Positions 17,742-25,422 of a stretch of DNA of 64,000 nucleotides are shown here, piece after piece. The notes beneath the pieces are model-generated. The model was not told the origin of the DNA and ran no database searches. It saw nothing but the letters and a program-made list of their open reading frames with translations. Each line of letters begins with the position of its first letter. Position 1 is the stretch's first letter. A program made the position numbers and the translations under genes. Origin of the DNA: an uncultured Schaedlerella sp. (GTDB lineage: Bacteria > Bacillota > Clostridia > Lachnospirales > Lachnospiraceae); assembly GCA_934435195.1 (NCBI GenBank), contig CAKSAJ010000002.1:1-64000 (forward strand), in the 5' to 3' direction.

Positions 17742-18668
17742 CTAATTTAAGAAGTTCTGTATAATAACATTTTCAGCCTCTTCTTCTGTAAGGCCAAGTG
17801 TACGCAATTTTAACAGCTGCTCATCATTAATTCGGCCAATTGCCGCTTCATGGATAATCGCTGCATTCAGATTGCGTGCTCTGATCTCTGGAATTGAGCC
17901 GACTTCTGCATCATCCATAATAATAGAATCACACTGGATATGTGCCTGACATTTATTATTTCCAACAGCCTTTGGATGAAATGTCTGGACAGATCTGCCT
18001 TTACCGACTGAACGGGAAATAATCTGTGCGGAACTGTCTTCTCCGTTTAATCTCACTTCTATATTCGATTCTGCTGTCTGCTCTCCTTCTGTCATAAGAC
18101 GTTCTGTCACATACAGCTTTGCATCTTTTTCCATTTCCACCATTGTCTCGCGAACTGTCGAATCAACACCTTTTATCTGAGCTGTATCCAAAGTAAATAC
18201 TGAATTCTCACCTACATAAATATTAGTAACAGGATTTAAAACTTTTCCTCCTGTACCATTTCCCTCGCCATAATGCTTTTCCTCATATCGTACATTTGCA
18301 TTTTTTCCAACATGGAATGTATGAATTCCGTCATGTCGGCTCTCATTACATCCGCTATTGTGGATTCCGCATCCTGCTACGATCGACACATCTGCACCGT
18401 CTTCGATATAAAAATCATTATAAACAAGATCTGTCATTCCGGATACACTGACAACAACAGGAATATAAACTATCTCGCCTTTTGTTTCTCCATCAATGTA
18501 AATGTCTATTCCCGGTTTATCTTCTTTCTTTTTTATCTTAATATGCTCACTGTCTCCATGACATATTGATGTTCCGTTTTGACGCAGATTGAAAGCTCCG
18601 CTTTGACTAAATTTGTTATCGTTAATAACATTCAATACTTCTTCTGTAACCTGATCTAACTTTACCAT
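17742..18668 (-). CDS. SufB/SufD-like Fe-S scaffold protein
   Basis: 308-residue SUF-system protein of the SufB/SufD fold: beta-rich core (FYIEDGADVSIVAGCGIHNS, then CNESRHDGIHTFHVGKNA) and the C-terminal signature SIPEIRARNLNAAIIHEAAI. It partners with the adjacent SufC ATPase. No sufB, sufS or sufU follows, so this is the minimal two-gene SufC plus SufB/D form known from archaea and many anaerobes. AGGAG lies 11 nt before the ATG at 18668, four nt after the sufC stop, so the upstream ATG at 18701 inside sufC is rejected. Confidence 0.85.
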   Translation of the reverse strand: MVKLDQVTEEVLNVINDNKFSQSGAFNLRQNGTSICHGDSEHIKIKKKEDKPGIDIYIDGETKGEIVYIPVVVSVSGMTDLVYNDFYIEDGADVSIVAGCGIHNSGCNESRHDGIHTFHVGKNANVRYEEKHYGEGNGTGGKVLNPVTNIYVGENSVFTLDTAQIKGVDSTVRETMVEMEKDAKLYVTERLMTEGEQTAESNIEVRLNGEDSSAQIISRSVGKGRSVQTFHPKAVGNNKCQAHIQCDSIIMDDAEVGSIPEIRARNLNAAIIHEAAIGRINDEQLLKLRTLGLTEEEAENVIIQNFLN

Positions 18669-18672
18669 CCGT

Positions 18673-19407
18673 CTATGCTCTCCTTTCTCTGTTTTCTGCA
18701 CAATTATGACACTTTTGAACTCCGTTCAGATACGGAAGAACATCTTCTCTTTTGCCTATTTTTTTAATCTCTCCATCGTCAATGATCATAATACGGTCTG
18801 CCATATCAATGATTTTTTCCTGATGTGAGATTACGATCAGACTCTGCTTCTTTTCTTTATGCATCTCTTCAAATTTCTGTATTAACATTGAAAAGCTCCA
18901 CAAATCTATTCCTGCTTCCGGCTCGTCGAAAATACACAATTCATGGTCTTTTGCCAGCACCGATGCAATCTCGATTCGCTTCATCTCTCCACCGGAAAGA
19001 GTCCCGTCTATCTGACGCTCCACATACTCTTCTGCGCATAATCCTACTGCAGTAAGCAGATCACAACATTCATCAATTGACAGACTTCTTCCTGCTGCCA
19101 ATGTAAGAAGCTTGGAAACAGGCATTCCTTTGAATCTTGGTGGCTGCTGAAATGCATATCCGATTCCTGCATTTGCACGATGATTAATATCATAATCTGT
19201 AATATCCTGCTCATTCAGCATGATTTTTCCACTATCTGCCTTTTCAATTCCTATCAATGTTTTCGCCAACGTAGATTTTCCGCCACCATTCGGTCCGGTA
19301 ATCACTAACATCTCCCCGTCATCTACATGAAATGAAATATCATTGAGAAGACATTTTTGACTCCCATTATCATTTACATATAATGTTAAATTTTCTGCTT
19401 TTAACAC
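18673..19407 (-). CDS. sufC: SufC-like Fe-S cluster assembly ATPase
   Basis: ABC-type cytoplasmic ATPase of 244 residues driving Fe-S cluster assembly with the SufB/D partner downstream. Walker A GPNGGGKST, Q-loop AFQQPPRFKG, signature LSGGEMKRIE and Walker B LCIFDEPEAGID are intact. The C-terminus holds a CHNC motif, an unusual extension. Start: two in-frame GTG codons exist (19416 and 19407); GAGGTG six bases before favours 19407. It is the first gene of the pair. Confidence 0.85.
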   Translation of the reverse strand: MLKAENLTLYVNDNGSQKCLLNDISFHVDDGEMLVITGPNGGGKSTLAKTLIGIEKADSGKIMLNEQDITDYDINHRANAGIGYAFQQPPRFKGMPVSKLLTLAAGRSLSIDECCDLLTAVGLCAEEYVERQIDGTLSGGEMKRIEIASVLAKDHELCIFDEPEAGIDLWSFSMLIQKFEEMHKEKKQSLIVISHQEKIIDMADRIMIIDDGEIKKIGKREDVLPYLNGVQKCHNCAENRERRA

Positions 19408-19454
19408 TTTCCTCACCTCGTATAATTTTATTTAGGAAAAAACTTTCCTGATAT

Positions 19455-19492
19455 ATAAAAAAAGCCTAAGAAACTTAGCATTTCCAGGCTTT
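19455..19492 (-). terminator. Terminator of tRNA-Cys
   Basis: On the minus strand AAGCCT, an inner GAAA/TTTC stem and AGGCTT are followed by TTTTT. It starts about ten bases past the tRNA 3' end. Confidence 0.8.
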
Positions 19493-19501
19493 ATAGATAA
19501 A

Positions 19502-19573
19502 AGGCACAGATCGGATTTGAACCGATGAATCAGGGTGTTGCAGACCCACGCCTTACCACTTGGCTACTGCGCC
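19502..19573 (-). tRNA. tRNA-Cys (GCA)
   Basis: 72-nt cloverleaf: acceptor GGCGCAG pairs with CTGTGCC (one G-U), anticodon stem GGGT/ACCC with loop CTGCAAC giving anticodon GCA, T-arm ATCGG-TTCAAAT-CCGAT, discriminator U as usual for tRNA-Cys. CCA is not encoded. Confidence 0.95.
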
Positions 19574-19607
19574 TCACTATATAGATATGTTATCCATAAC
19601 TAGATTT

Positions 19608-19636
19608 ATTATACCAAGTATTTTTAGTGGAGTCAA
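19608..19636 (-). promoter_or_regulatory. Promoter of tRNA-Cys
   Basis: TTGACT (19631-19636), 17-nt spacer, TATAAT (19608-19613), about 35 nt upstream of the tRNA 5' end. Confidence 0.8.
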
Positions 19637-19696
19637 ATAAATTTTTGTTTTATTTTGCAGAAAATTTTCTCTTTTGCACAAAATCTTCTCAGAAAG

Positions 19697-19731
19697 AAGA
19701 AAAAATGCTGCTCTTTTTAAAGAACAGCATC
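19697..19731 (-). terminator. Terminator of the hydE transcript
   Basis: Stem ATGCTGTTCTTT / AAAGAGCAGCAT on the minus strand followed by TTTTT; it overlaps the hydE stop codon. Confidence 0.75.
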
Positions 19732-20754
19732 TCCTCTTTCATTTACCAGTTGATAACCTACAGATTCTATCCTCTTATCCAGACACTCTCTGCATTCTGC
19801 CGCCTCTTCTCCGGTGCAGATCTTGTTATCATATAAATCATATTGTTTTCTTGTCTTAATGGGCGATAAATTTGGCATCACAACATTTGCTCCTGCCAAG
19901 AGCCCCTTTTCTCTTCCTTTCGGATCCATTGTTCCAAGCGCTGTTGTTGCCGGAAGCAATACTGTTGGCAGTAAAATACGAATTACAGACAGCAAAAATA
20001 ATGTTTGCTCCACACTGCCCGCCGATTTTTCAGCAAAACAAGTGTCATGGTGCGGAATAAACGGCCCGATACCTACCATCTGCGGCTGTAATTCCTGTAA
20101 AAATAATAAATCTTCTGCCAGAGTTTCCACGCTCTGTCCCGGAGAGCCTACCATAAATCCGGCTCCCACCTGATATCCTAATTTCTTCAGATCATATAAA
20201 CATTGTTTTCTATTTGCAAGGCTCATCTCTGCCGGATGCAATACTCCATAATGTTGTTCATCCGCAGTCTCATGACGAAGCAGGTAGCGGTCCGCCCCTG
20301 CTTCTTTATAAGCTTTATAACTTTCATAAGATTTTTCTCCTACTGAAAGTGTTACTGCACATTCCGGATATAAGGTCTTGATTCTGCGAATAATCTCCAC
20401 CAGTTTTTCATCCGTGTACCAGACATCTTCCCCGCCTTGCAGAACAAATGTCCGAAATCCCAATTCATACCCATTCTCACAGCATGCCAGAATATCCTCC
20501 TGCGATAAACGAAATCGTTTTGCATTTTTATTACTTCTTCGGATTCCACAATAGTAACAATCATTTTTACAATGGTTTGTAAATTCAACCAGCCCTCTTG
20601 TAAATACTTTCGTTCCATAATAGTGTTTTCTTAACCTGACGGCCTCTTCTTTTAGAAGTTCTCGGATATCCGGATCATCCTGCTGTTTTAAAATTTCTAT
20701 AAACTCTTCTTTTGTTAATTTTTGACGCTGGATTAGTTTATCTACCGCCTTCAT
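19717..20754 (-). CDS. hydE: [FeFe]-hydrogenase H-cluster radical SAM maturase HydE
   Basis: 345-residue radical SAM enzyme needed to build the diiron subcluster of [FeFe]-hydrogenase. The cluster motif is CKNDCYYC, followed by GIRRSNKNAKRFRLS, then LQGGEDVWYTDEKLVEIIRR and GFMVGSPGQSVETLAEDL, all characteristic of HydE. Length matches the family. HydF, HydG and the hydrogenase are not in the window. It follows metY by only 25 nt with no terminator, so it is probably transcribed with cysK-metY. HydE is known to act on the cysteine-ligated iron synthon made by HydG, which makes this company suggestive. Confidence 0.9.
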   Translation of the reverse strand: MKAVDKLIQRQKLTKEEFIEILKQQDDPDIRELLKEEAVRLRKHYYGTKVFTRGLVEFTNHCKNDCYYCGIRRSNKNAKRFRLSQEDILACCENGYELGFRTFVLQGGEDVWYTDEKLVEIIRRIKTLYPECAVTLSVGEKSYESYKAYKEAGADRYLLRHETADEQHYGVLHPAEMSLANRKQCLYDLKKLGYQVGAGFMVGSPGQSVETLAEDLLFLQELQPQMVGIGPFIPHHDTCFAEKSAGSVEQTLFLLSVIRILLPTVLLPATTALGTMDPKGREKGLLAGANVVMPNLSPIKTRKQYDLYDNKICTGEEAAECRECLDKRIESVGYQLVNERGDAVL

Positions 20755-20779
20755 ATTTCCCCCAAATTTTTATCTATTC

Positions 20780-22087
20780 TTATTGAACTGCTTTAAATGC
20801 CTCATCCAAATCCTGAAGAATATCATCAATATTTTCTGTACCGATTGAAAGACGAATTGTGTTTGGTTTGATTCCCTGGTCAAGCAGTTCCTCTTCTGTG
20901 CACTGGCTGTGTGTTGTTGTTGCAGGATGGATAACAAGTGATTTCACATCTGCCACATTTGCCAGCAATGAGAACAATTCCAGATTATCAATAAATTCCT
21001 GAGCTTTTGCTGCATCTCCTTTAATTTCAAATGTGAAGATAGAACCTCCTCCATTTGGGAAATATTTCTTATAAAGCTCCTGCTGTTTTGGATCTGAATC
21101 TACAGATGGATGATGTACTTTCTCTACCTGTGGATGGTTATTCAGATATTCTACAACTTTCAGTGCATTTTCTACATGACGTTCAACACGAAGTGAAAGT
21201 GTCTCAAGTCCCTGCAGGAAAATAAATGAGCTGATTGGAGAAATTGTAGCTCCTGTATCTCTTAAAAGGATTGCTCTGATCTTTGTAACAAATGCTGCAG
21301 CTCCGCAAGCTTTTGTGAAGCTGATACCATGATAGCTTGGATTTGGATCTGTCAGTGAAGGGAATTTTCCTGAAGCCTCCCAGTCAAATTTACCACCTTC
21401 AATGATAACTCCACCGATTGTTGTTCCGTGTCCACCGATAAATTTTGTTGCTGAATGAACTACGATATCTGCACCGTACTCAATTGGTCTTACAAGGTAA
21501 GGTGTTGCAAAAGTATTGTCTACAACAAGTGGAATTTTATGTTTATGTGCAATATTTGCAACTGCTTCAATATCAACTACATCTGAATTTGGATTTCCAA
21601 GAGTCTCAATGTAAATTGCTTTTGTGTTCTCCTGAATCGCATTTTCAACCTCTTCCAAGTTGAAAATGTCAACGAATGTTGTCGTAATTCCGTAATTTGG
21701 AAGTGTATGCTCAAGAAGGTTAAATGAACCTCCGTAGATATTTTTTGCAGATACGATATGATCTCCCTGCTGAGCAAGATTTTCAATTGTATATGTAATT
21801 GCTGCTGCTCCTGATGCTACTGCAAGGGCTGCTGTACCACCTTCCAATGCTGCAATTCTCTTCTCAAATACATCTTCTGTAGGATTTGTCAGACGTCCGT
21901 AAATATTTCCGGCATCTTTTAACCCAAAACGATCTGCTGCATGCTGGCTGTTACGAAATACATATGATGATGTCTGATAAATCGGTACTGCTCTTGCATC
22001 TGTAACCGGGTCTGGAGTTTCCTGTCCTACGTGTAACTGTAATGTTTCAAATTTAAAATTTCTCTGATCTCTTGTAATTTTTGCCAT
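20780..22087 (-). CDS. metY: O-acetylhomoserine sulfhydrylase, MetY type
   Basis: 435-residue PLP enzyme of the Cys/Met metabolism family. It makes homocysteine from O-acetylhomoserine and sulfide. Visible: N-terminal FETLQLHVGQE and PIYQTSSYVF, the PLP-lysine site HSATKFIGGHGTTIGGV, and the long insert KACGAAAFVTKIRAILLRD typical of MetY as against MetB/MetC. AGGAG nine bases before the ATG at 22087 sets the start; an upstream in-frame ATG at 22126 is rejected. It is 46 nt after cysK, forming a sulfur-assimilation operon. Confidence 0.92.
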   Translation of the reverse strand: MAKITRDQRNFKFETLQLHVGQETPDPVTDARAVPIYQTSSYVFRNSQHAADRFGLKDAGNIYGRLTNPTEDVFEKRIAALEGGTAALAVASGAAAITYTIENLAQQGDHIVSAKNIYGGSFNLLEHTLPNYGITTTFVDIFNLEEVENAIQENTKAIYIETLGNPNSDVVDIEAVANIAHKHKIPLVVDNTFATPYLVRPIEYGADIVVHSATKFIGGHGTTIGGVIIEGGKFDWEASGKFPSLTDPNPSYHGISFTKACGAAAFVTKIRAILLRDTGATISPISSFIFLQGLETLSLRVERHVENALKVVEYLNNHPQVEKVHHPSVDSDPKQQELYKKYFPNGGGSIFTFEIKGDAAKAQEFIDNLELFSLLANVADVKSLVIHPATTTHSQCTEEELLDQGIKPNTIRLSIGTENIDDILQDLDEAFKAVQ

Positions 22088-22133
22088 GGTTCTATTCTCC
22101 TTTTCCTGTGCTGCTTTTTTGTTCAAGTTTTTA

Positions 22134-23066
22134 TTAATCTACAAATAACGGAGTTGAATAATATCTGTCTCCACTATCCGGCAACAATGCTACGATTGTT
22201 TTTCCTTTATTTTCCGGACGTTTTGCAAGTTCGATTGCTCCTTTAAGAGCTGCTCCTGAAGAAATACCTACCAGAATTCCTTCTAATTTTCCAAACTGTT
22301 TTGATGTTGCAAATGCATCATCATTTTCAATTGTGATAATCTCATCATACACTTTTGTATTTAACACATCCGGTACAAATCCTGCTCCGATTCCCTGAAT
22401 CTTATGAGCTCCTGCTTTTCCTTCTGAAAGAACCGGTGATGTTGCCGGCTCAATTGCTACCACTTTCACATCTTCTTTCTGAGATTTCAAATATTCACCA
22501 ACACCTGTCAGTGTTCCGCCTGTACCGACACCTGCTACAAAAATATCTACTTCACCGTCTGTGTCGTTCCAGATCTCTGGTCCTGTAGTAGCTCTGTGTG
22601 CTGCCGGATTAGCTGCATTTACAAACTGTCCAGGAATAAAGCTGTTTGGAATTTCTTTTGCAAGCTCATTTGCTTTCGCGATTGCACCTTTCATTCCCTG
22701 TGAGCCTTCTGTCAGAACCACCTCTGCTCCATATGCTTTCAAAATATTGCGTCGTTCCACACTCATTGTCTCTGGCATAGTAAGAATCATTCGATATCCT
22801 TTTACTGCTGCGATAGATGCAAGTCCGATTCCTGTGTTTCCTGAAGTTGGCTCAATAATAACAGAACCTTCTTTTAAAATTCCTTTTTTCTCTGCATCCT
22901 CGATCATCGCTTTCGCAATTCTGTCCTTTACACTTCCTGCCGGGTTCAGGTATTCAAGCTTTACAAGAACTCTTGCTTCCAACCCTAACTCTTTTTCAAT
23001 GTTCGTTACCTCTACAAGAGGTGTGTTTCCTATCAATTCCAATGTATTTTTATAAATATTTGCCAT
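22134..23066 (-). CDS. cysK: Cysteine synthase A
   Basis: 310-residue O-acetylserine sulfhydrylase, fold-type II PLP enzyme. Motifs: IGNTPLVEV, PLP lysine in NPAGSVKDRIAKAMIEDAE, the phosphate/substrate loop EPTSGNTGIGLA, and the GVGTGGTLTGVGEYLK loop. Start at the ATG at 23066; upstream ATG at 23093 is rejected. It is the first gene of cysK-metY-(hydE) and has a consensus promoter with operator-like palindromes directly upstream. Confidence 0.93.
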   Translation of the reverse strand: MANIYKNTLELIGNTPLVEVTNIEKELGLEARVLVKLEYLNPAGSVKDRIAKAMIEDAEKKGILKEGSVIIEPTSGNTGIGLASIAAVKGYRMILTMPETMSVERRNILKAYGAEVVLTEGSQGMKGAIAKANELAKEIPNSFIPGQFVNAANPAAHRATTGPEIWNDTDGEVDIFVAGVGTGGTLTGVGEYLKSQKEDVKVVAIEPATSPVLSEGKAGAHKIQGIGAGFVPDVLNTKVYDEIITIENDDAFATSKQFGKLEGILVGISSGAALKGAIELAKRPENKGKTIVALLPDSGDRYYSTPLFVD

Positions 23067-23101
23067 TTTATGATTCCTACCTTTCCTATCCAATTAGTAT
23101 G

Positions 23102-23153
23102 TTTAACGCGTTAAAGCTATTATATTCCCCTTTTACCTATTTGTCAAGTAGGT
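23102..23153 (-). promoter_or_regulatory. cysK promoter with two operator-like palindromes
   Basis: Perfect consensus promoter: TTGACA (23142-23147), 17 nt, TATAAT (23119-23124). The -35 box lies inside an inverted repeat ACCTACTTGACAAATAGGT (23135-23153), similar to Rrf2-family (CymR/IscR) sites. A second palindrome, TTTAACGCGTTAAA (23102-23115), covers the expected transcription start. Both positions suit repression. Confidence 0.75.
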
Positions 23154-23177
23154 TTTTGTGTTTTTTTAGAGGAGCCA

Positions 23178-23211
23178 GGGGAGCCAATGGGGACGGGGTT
23201 TATGGCTCCCC
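23178..23211. repeat. GGGACG-type hairpin
   Basis: GGGGAGCCA and TGGCTCCCC form a perfect 9-bp stem around a loop containing GGGGACGGGGTTT. The loop resembles the arms of the palindromes at 44371-44428 and 50996-51073 (CGTCCC/GGGACG). No T run follows, so it is probably not a terminator. It may be a REP-like sequence. Confidence 0.45.
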
Positions 23212-23220
23212 TTCCACTTC

Positions 23221-23748
23221 CTATTTCGAGAATAACACTCCTAACAGGCTTCTCTTCTTAATCTCCTGTATCTCACTGGAACTTCGAATCACCTGTGCAG
23301 ACATTCCCATATTACGCAATTCCTGTTTCAATGCAATAGCCTGCTTTTCCGATAATCCATCTTTCACAAGAAATGGAGTTTGCCTTAAATTCCCATTGAT
23401 CTTAAAATCAAATTTTCTTGCTATATTCGCATAATCTGTTCCCTGTCCGATATAATCTACCATCAATCCAAGGGCAATTACTTGTTTTGAAGGATATTCC
23501 GGTATATCATACCATTCGTCAACCGGCTCCATCTTATATTTGATTCCATAAAAATCAAATGCTTCTTCTATATAAGAACATACTTCGCCATCCAGACTTT
23601 CAAAAAGAATAATTGGCAGGTTCGATACAATTTTTCGGGCTTCATGTTCTTCCATCCCGGTTATTATTTGTAGATATCTTGCTATCTCCAACTCTTTACC
23701 TTTACAATTATTCAGTATCACCCGGTAATTTTGTTCTTGCTGTATCAT
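23221..23748 (-). CDS. Unknown protein with L7/L12-like double domain
   Basis: 175 residues, soluble, no signal peptide. I do not recognise a named family. Residues about 18-75 (GKELEIARYLQIITGMEEHE, then ARKIVSNLPIILFE) resemble the C-terminal domain of ribosomal protein L7/L12 in its pattern, and residues 90-160 look like a weaker second copy (LSEKQAIALKQELRNMGMSA). This fold binds partner proteins in L7/L12 and ClpS. It follows nrdG by 10 nt in the rsmH-nrdG operon. RBS AGGAGAGG precedes the ATG. Confidence 0.6.
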   Translation of the reverse strand: MIQQEQNYRVILNNCKGKELEIARYLQIITGMEEHEARKIVSNLPIILFESLDGEVCSYIEEAFDFYGIKYKMEPVDEWYDIPEYPSKQVIALGLMVDYIGQGTDYANIARKFDFKINGNLRQTPFLVKDGLSEKQAIALKQELRNMGMSAQVIRSSSEIQEIKKRSLLGVLFSK

Positions 23749-23758
23749 ACTGCCTCTC

Positions 23759-24286
23759 CTATTTATTCAAATCAGACAGCACAAGCTGTCCTTTTTCTTT
23801 GCTTTTCTTCATATCTATAATTCTCTGGTTTCTGGAGCCTCTGAATTTAAGTGTAATATCTTTCAAGTCTTCCTCAAATTTACCATCTACAAGGATATCG
23901 ATATTTCCAAGGATTTCATCTGTTACTTCGGTATACTTTCTCCCACCCGGAATTAAGTCTTCCGTCATGACAAATCCTGTATAAATCCAAATATCTTTAT
24001 CCGGACAATCTTTTCGCATCCTTCTTATCAGCTTAACAAGTTCTCTTTGATTTTCCGGCTCCATCGGTTCGCCTCCGAGTATTGTCAGCCCTTGATAATA
24101 TGGTTTAGATACTTCGCTGATAATAAAATCTTCTGTTTCCTGTGTGTATTCCATCCCATAATTAAAATCCCATGTCTGAGGCTGAAAACAACCTTTGCAA
24201 TGATTTGTGCAACCAGATACAAAGAGACTTACCCTGATTCCGACTCCATTTGCACAATCTGCGATTAATATTTCACCGTAATGCAT
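23759..24286 (-). CDS. nrdG: Anaerobic ribonucleotide reductase activase
   Basis: 175-residue radical SAM activase that installs the glycyl radical on NrdD. Cluster motif CTNHCKGC (residues about 26-33) followed by FQPQTWDFNYG, then LTILGGEPMEPENQRELVKL. Length is typical. It is unusual that nrdD is not adjacent but lies 13 kb away (37300-39516) with its own NrdR boxes, while nrdG sits in an operon with rsmH. RBS GGAGG is well placed. Confidence 0.93.
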   Translation of the reverse strand: MHYGEILIADCANGVGIRVSLFVSGCTNHCKGCFQPQTWDFNYGMEYTQETEDFIISEVSKPYYQGLTILGGEPMEPENQRELVKLIRRMRKDCPDKDIWIYTGFVMTEDLIPGGRKYTEVTDEILGNIDILVDGKFEEDLKDITLKFRGSRNQRIIDMKKSKEKGQLVLSDLNK

Positions 24287-24321
24287 TGCTAGTCCTCCAT
24301 CCTATTTTTACAAATCACACG

Positions 24322-25380
24322 CTACTTTTCTGCTTTCACAGCCCAACGCATCTTCGTTGATCTTGCTCGACCATTCTGTGCACATTCCTGTGCTGACGGG
24401 CGGATCACATCCTTAGCATAATCCGAATAAATGCCTGCCTTATATCCCTCCTTCAGTGCACGTTTCACAAGCCTGTCCTCTCCCGAATGAAATGTTAAAA
24501 TTGCCACTCGGCCACCCGGACGAAGTGCCGACGGCAGCTTCTCCATAAACTCATACAACACTTCAAATTCTCGATTCACATCTATACGCAACGCCTGGAA
24601 TGTTCTCTGGCACGTTTTTTTAACTGCATCTTTCTTCTCTTTTTCCGGAAGAAAATCCAATGTCTTTTCAATTACTTGTCGAAGTTTTGTAGTAGTATCG
24701 ATTCGATTGCCCTTCCGAACTTCATCTGTGATTGCTTTCGCAAGCTCCTCACAATATGGCTCATCCGAATTTTCATATAACATACCTGCAAGCTCTTCTC
24801 TTGAAATTGTATCAAGACGCTCTGCTGCACTGATTCCTTTTTCCTGATTTAAACGTAAATCTAAAGGACCGTCTACCTTAAATGAAAATCCTCTTTTAGG
24901 ATTATCAATCTGCATAGATGATACTCCCAAATCTGCCAAAATAAAATCAAATCCGCCTACCTCTTTGGCTATTTCATCTATTGTACAGAAATTCTGCAAA
25001 CGAATTGTCAAAATGTCTTCACCAAATCCCTGATCTGCCAGACGTTTTCTTGTTTTTGCTGATTCCTCCGGGTCCACATCTGTCGCATAAATGTGCCCGT
25101 TCCCATCCAGGCACTGAAGCATCGCCTTCGTGTGACCGCCATACCCCAGCGTCGCATCAAATCCAATCTCTCCCGGCTGAATCTTCAAAAAATCCAGAAT
25201 CTCATTTACCATAATGGAAATATGCATGCCTGCCGGAGTATTTCCCTTCTGGATAACATGCTGGATTGTGTCCTGATATTTTTCCGGTTGTAACTCTTTA
25301 TATTTTTCCTCAAACTTCTTTGGGTATTTCCCTTTGTAGCGCACACGTCTCTTGTGCGGTGTCTGCGTTTCCTTTTCCAT
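24322..25380 (-). CDS. rsmH: 16S rRNA m4C1402 methyltransferase, long form
   Basis: 352-residue SAM-dependent methyltransferase of the RsmH/MraW family, modifying C1402 of 16S rRNA in the ribosomal P site. Motifs: GFDATLGYGGHTKAML (SAM site), DFILADLGVSSMQID, RGFSFKVDGPLDLRL and LRPGGRVAILTFHSGEDRLV. It is about 40 residues longer than usual because of a basic N-terminal extension. RsmH normally lies in the mraZ/ftsL division cluster; here it is with nrdG, so it may be a second paralogue. AGAGGA seven nt before 25380 sets the start rather than 25404. Confidence 0.88.
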   Translation of the reverse strand: MEKETQTPHKRRVRYKGKYPKKFEEKYKELQPEKYQDTIQHVIQKGNTPAGMHISIMVNEILDFLKIQPGEIGFDATLGYGGHTKAMLQCLDGNGHIYATDVDPEESAKTRKRLADQGFGEDILTIRLQNFCTIDEIAKEVGGFDFILADLGVSSMQIDNPKRGFSFKVDGPLDLRLNQEKGISAAERLDTISREELAGMLYENSDEPYCEELAKAITDEVRKGNRIDTTTKLRQVIEKTLDFLPEKEKKDAVKKTCQRTFQALRIDVNREFEVLYEFMEKLPSALRPGGRVAILTFHSGEDRLVKRALKEGYKAGIYSDYAKDVIRPSAQECAQNGRARSTKMRWAVKAEK

Positions 25381-25422
25381 ATTGATTTCCTCTCCTCTAC
25401 ACATTATAAATAATAGTATATC

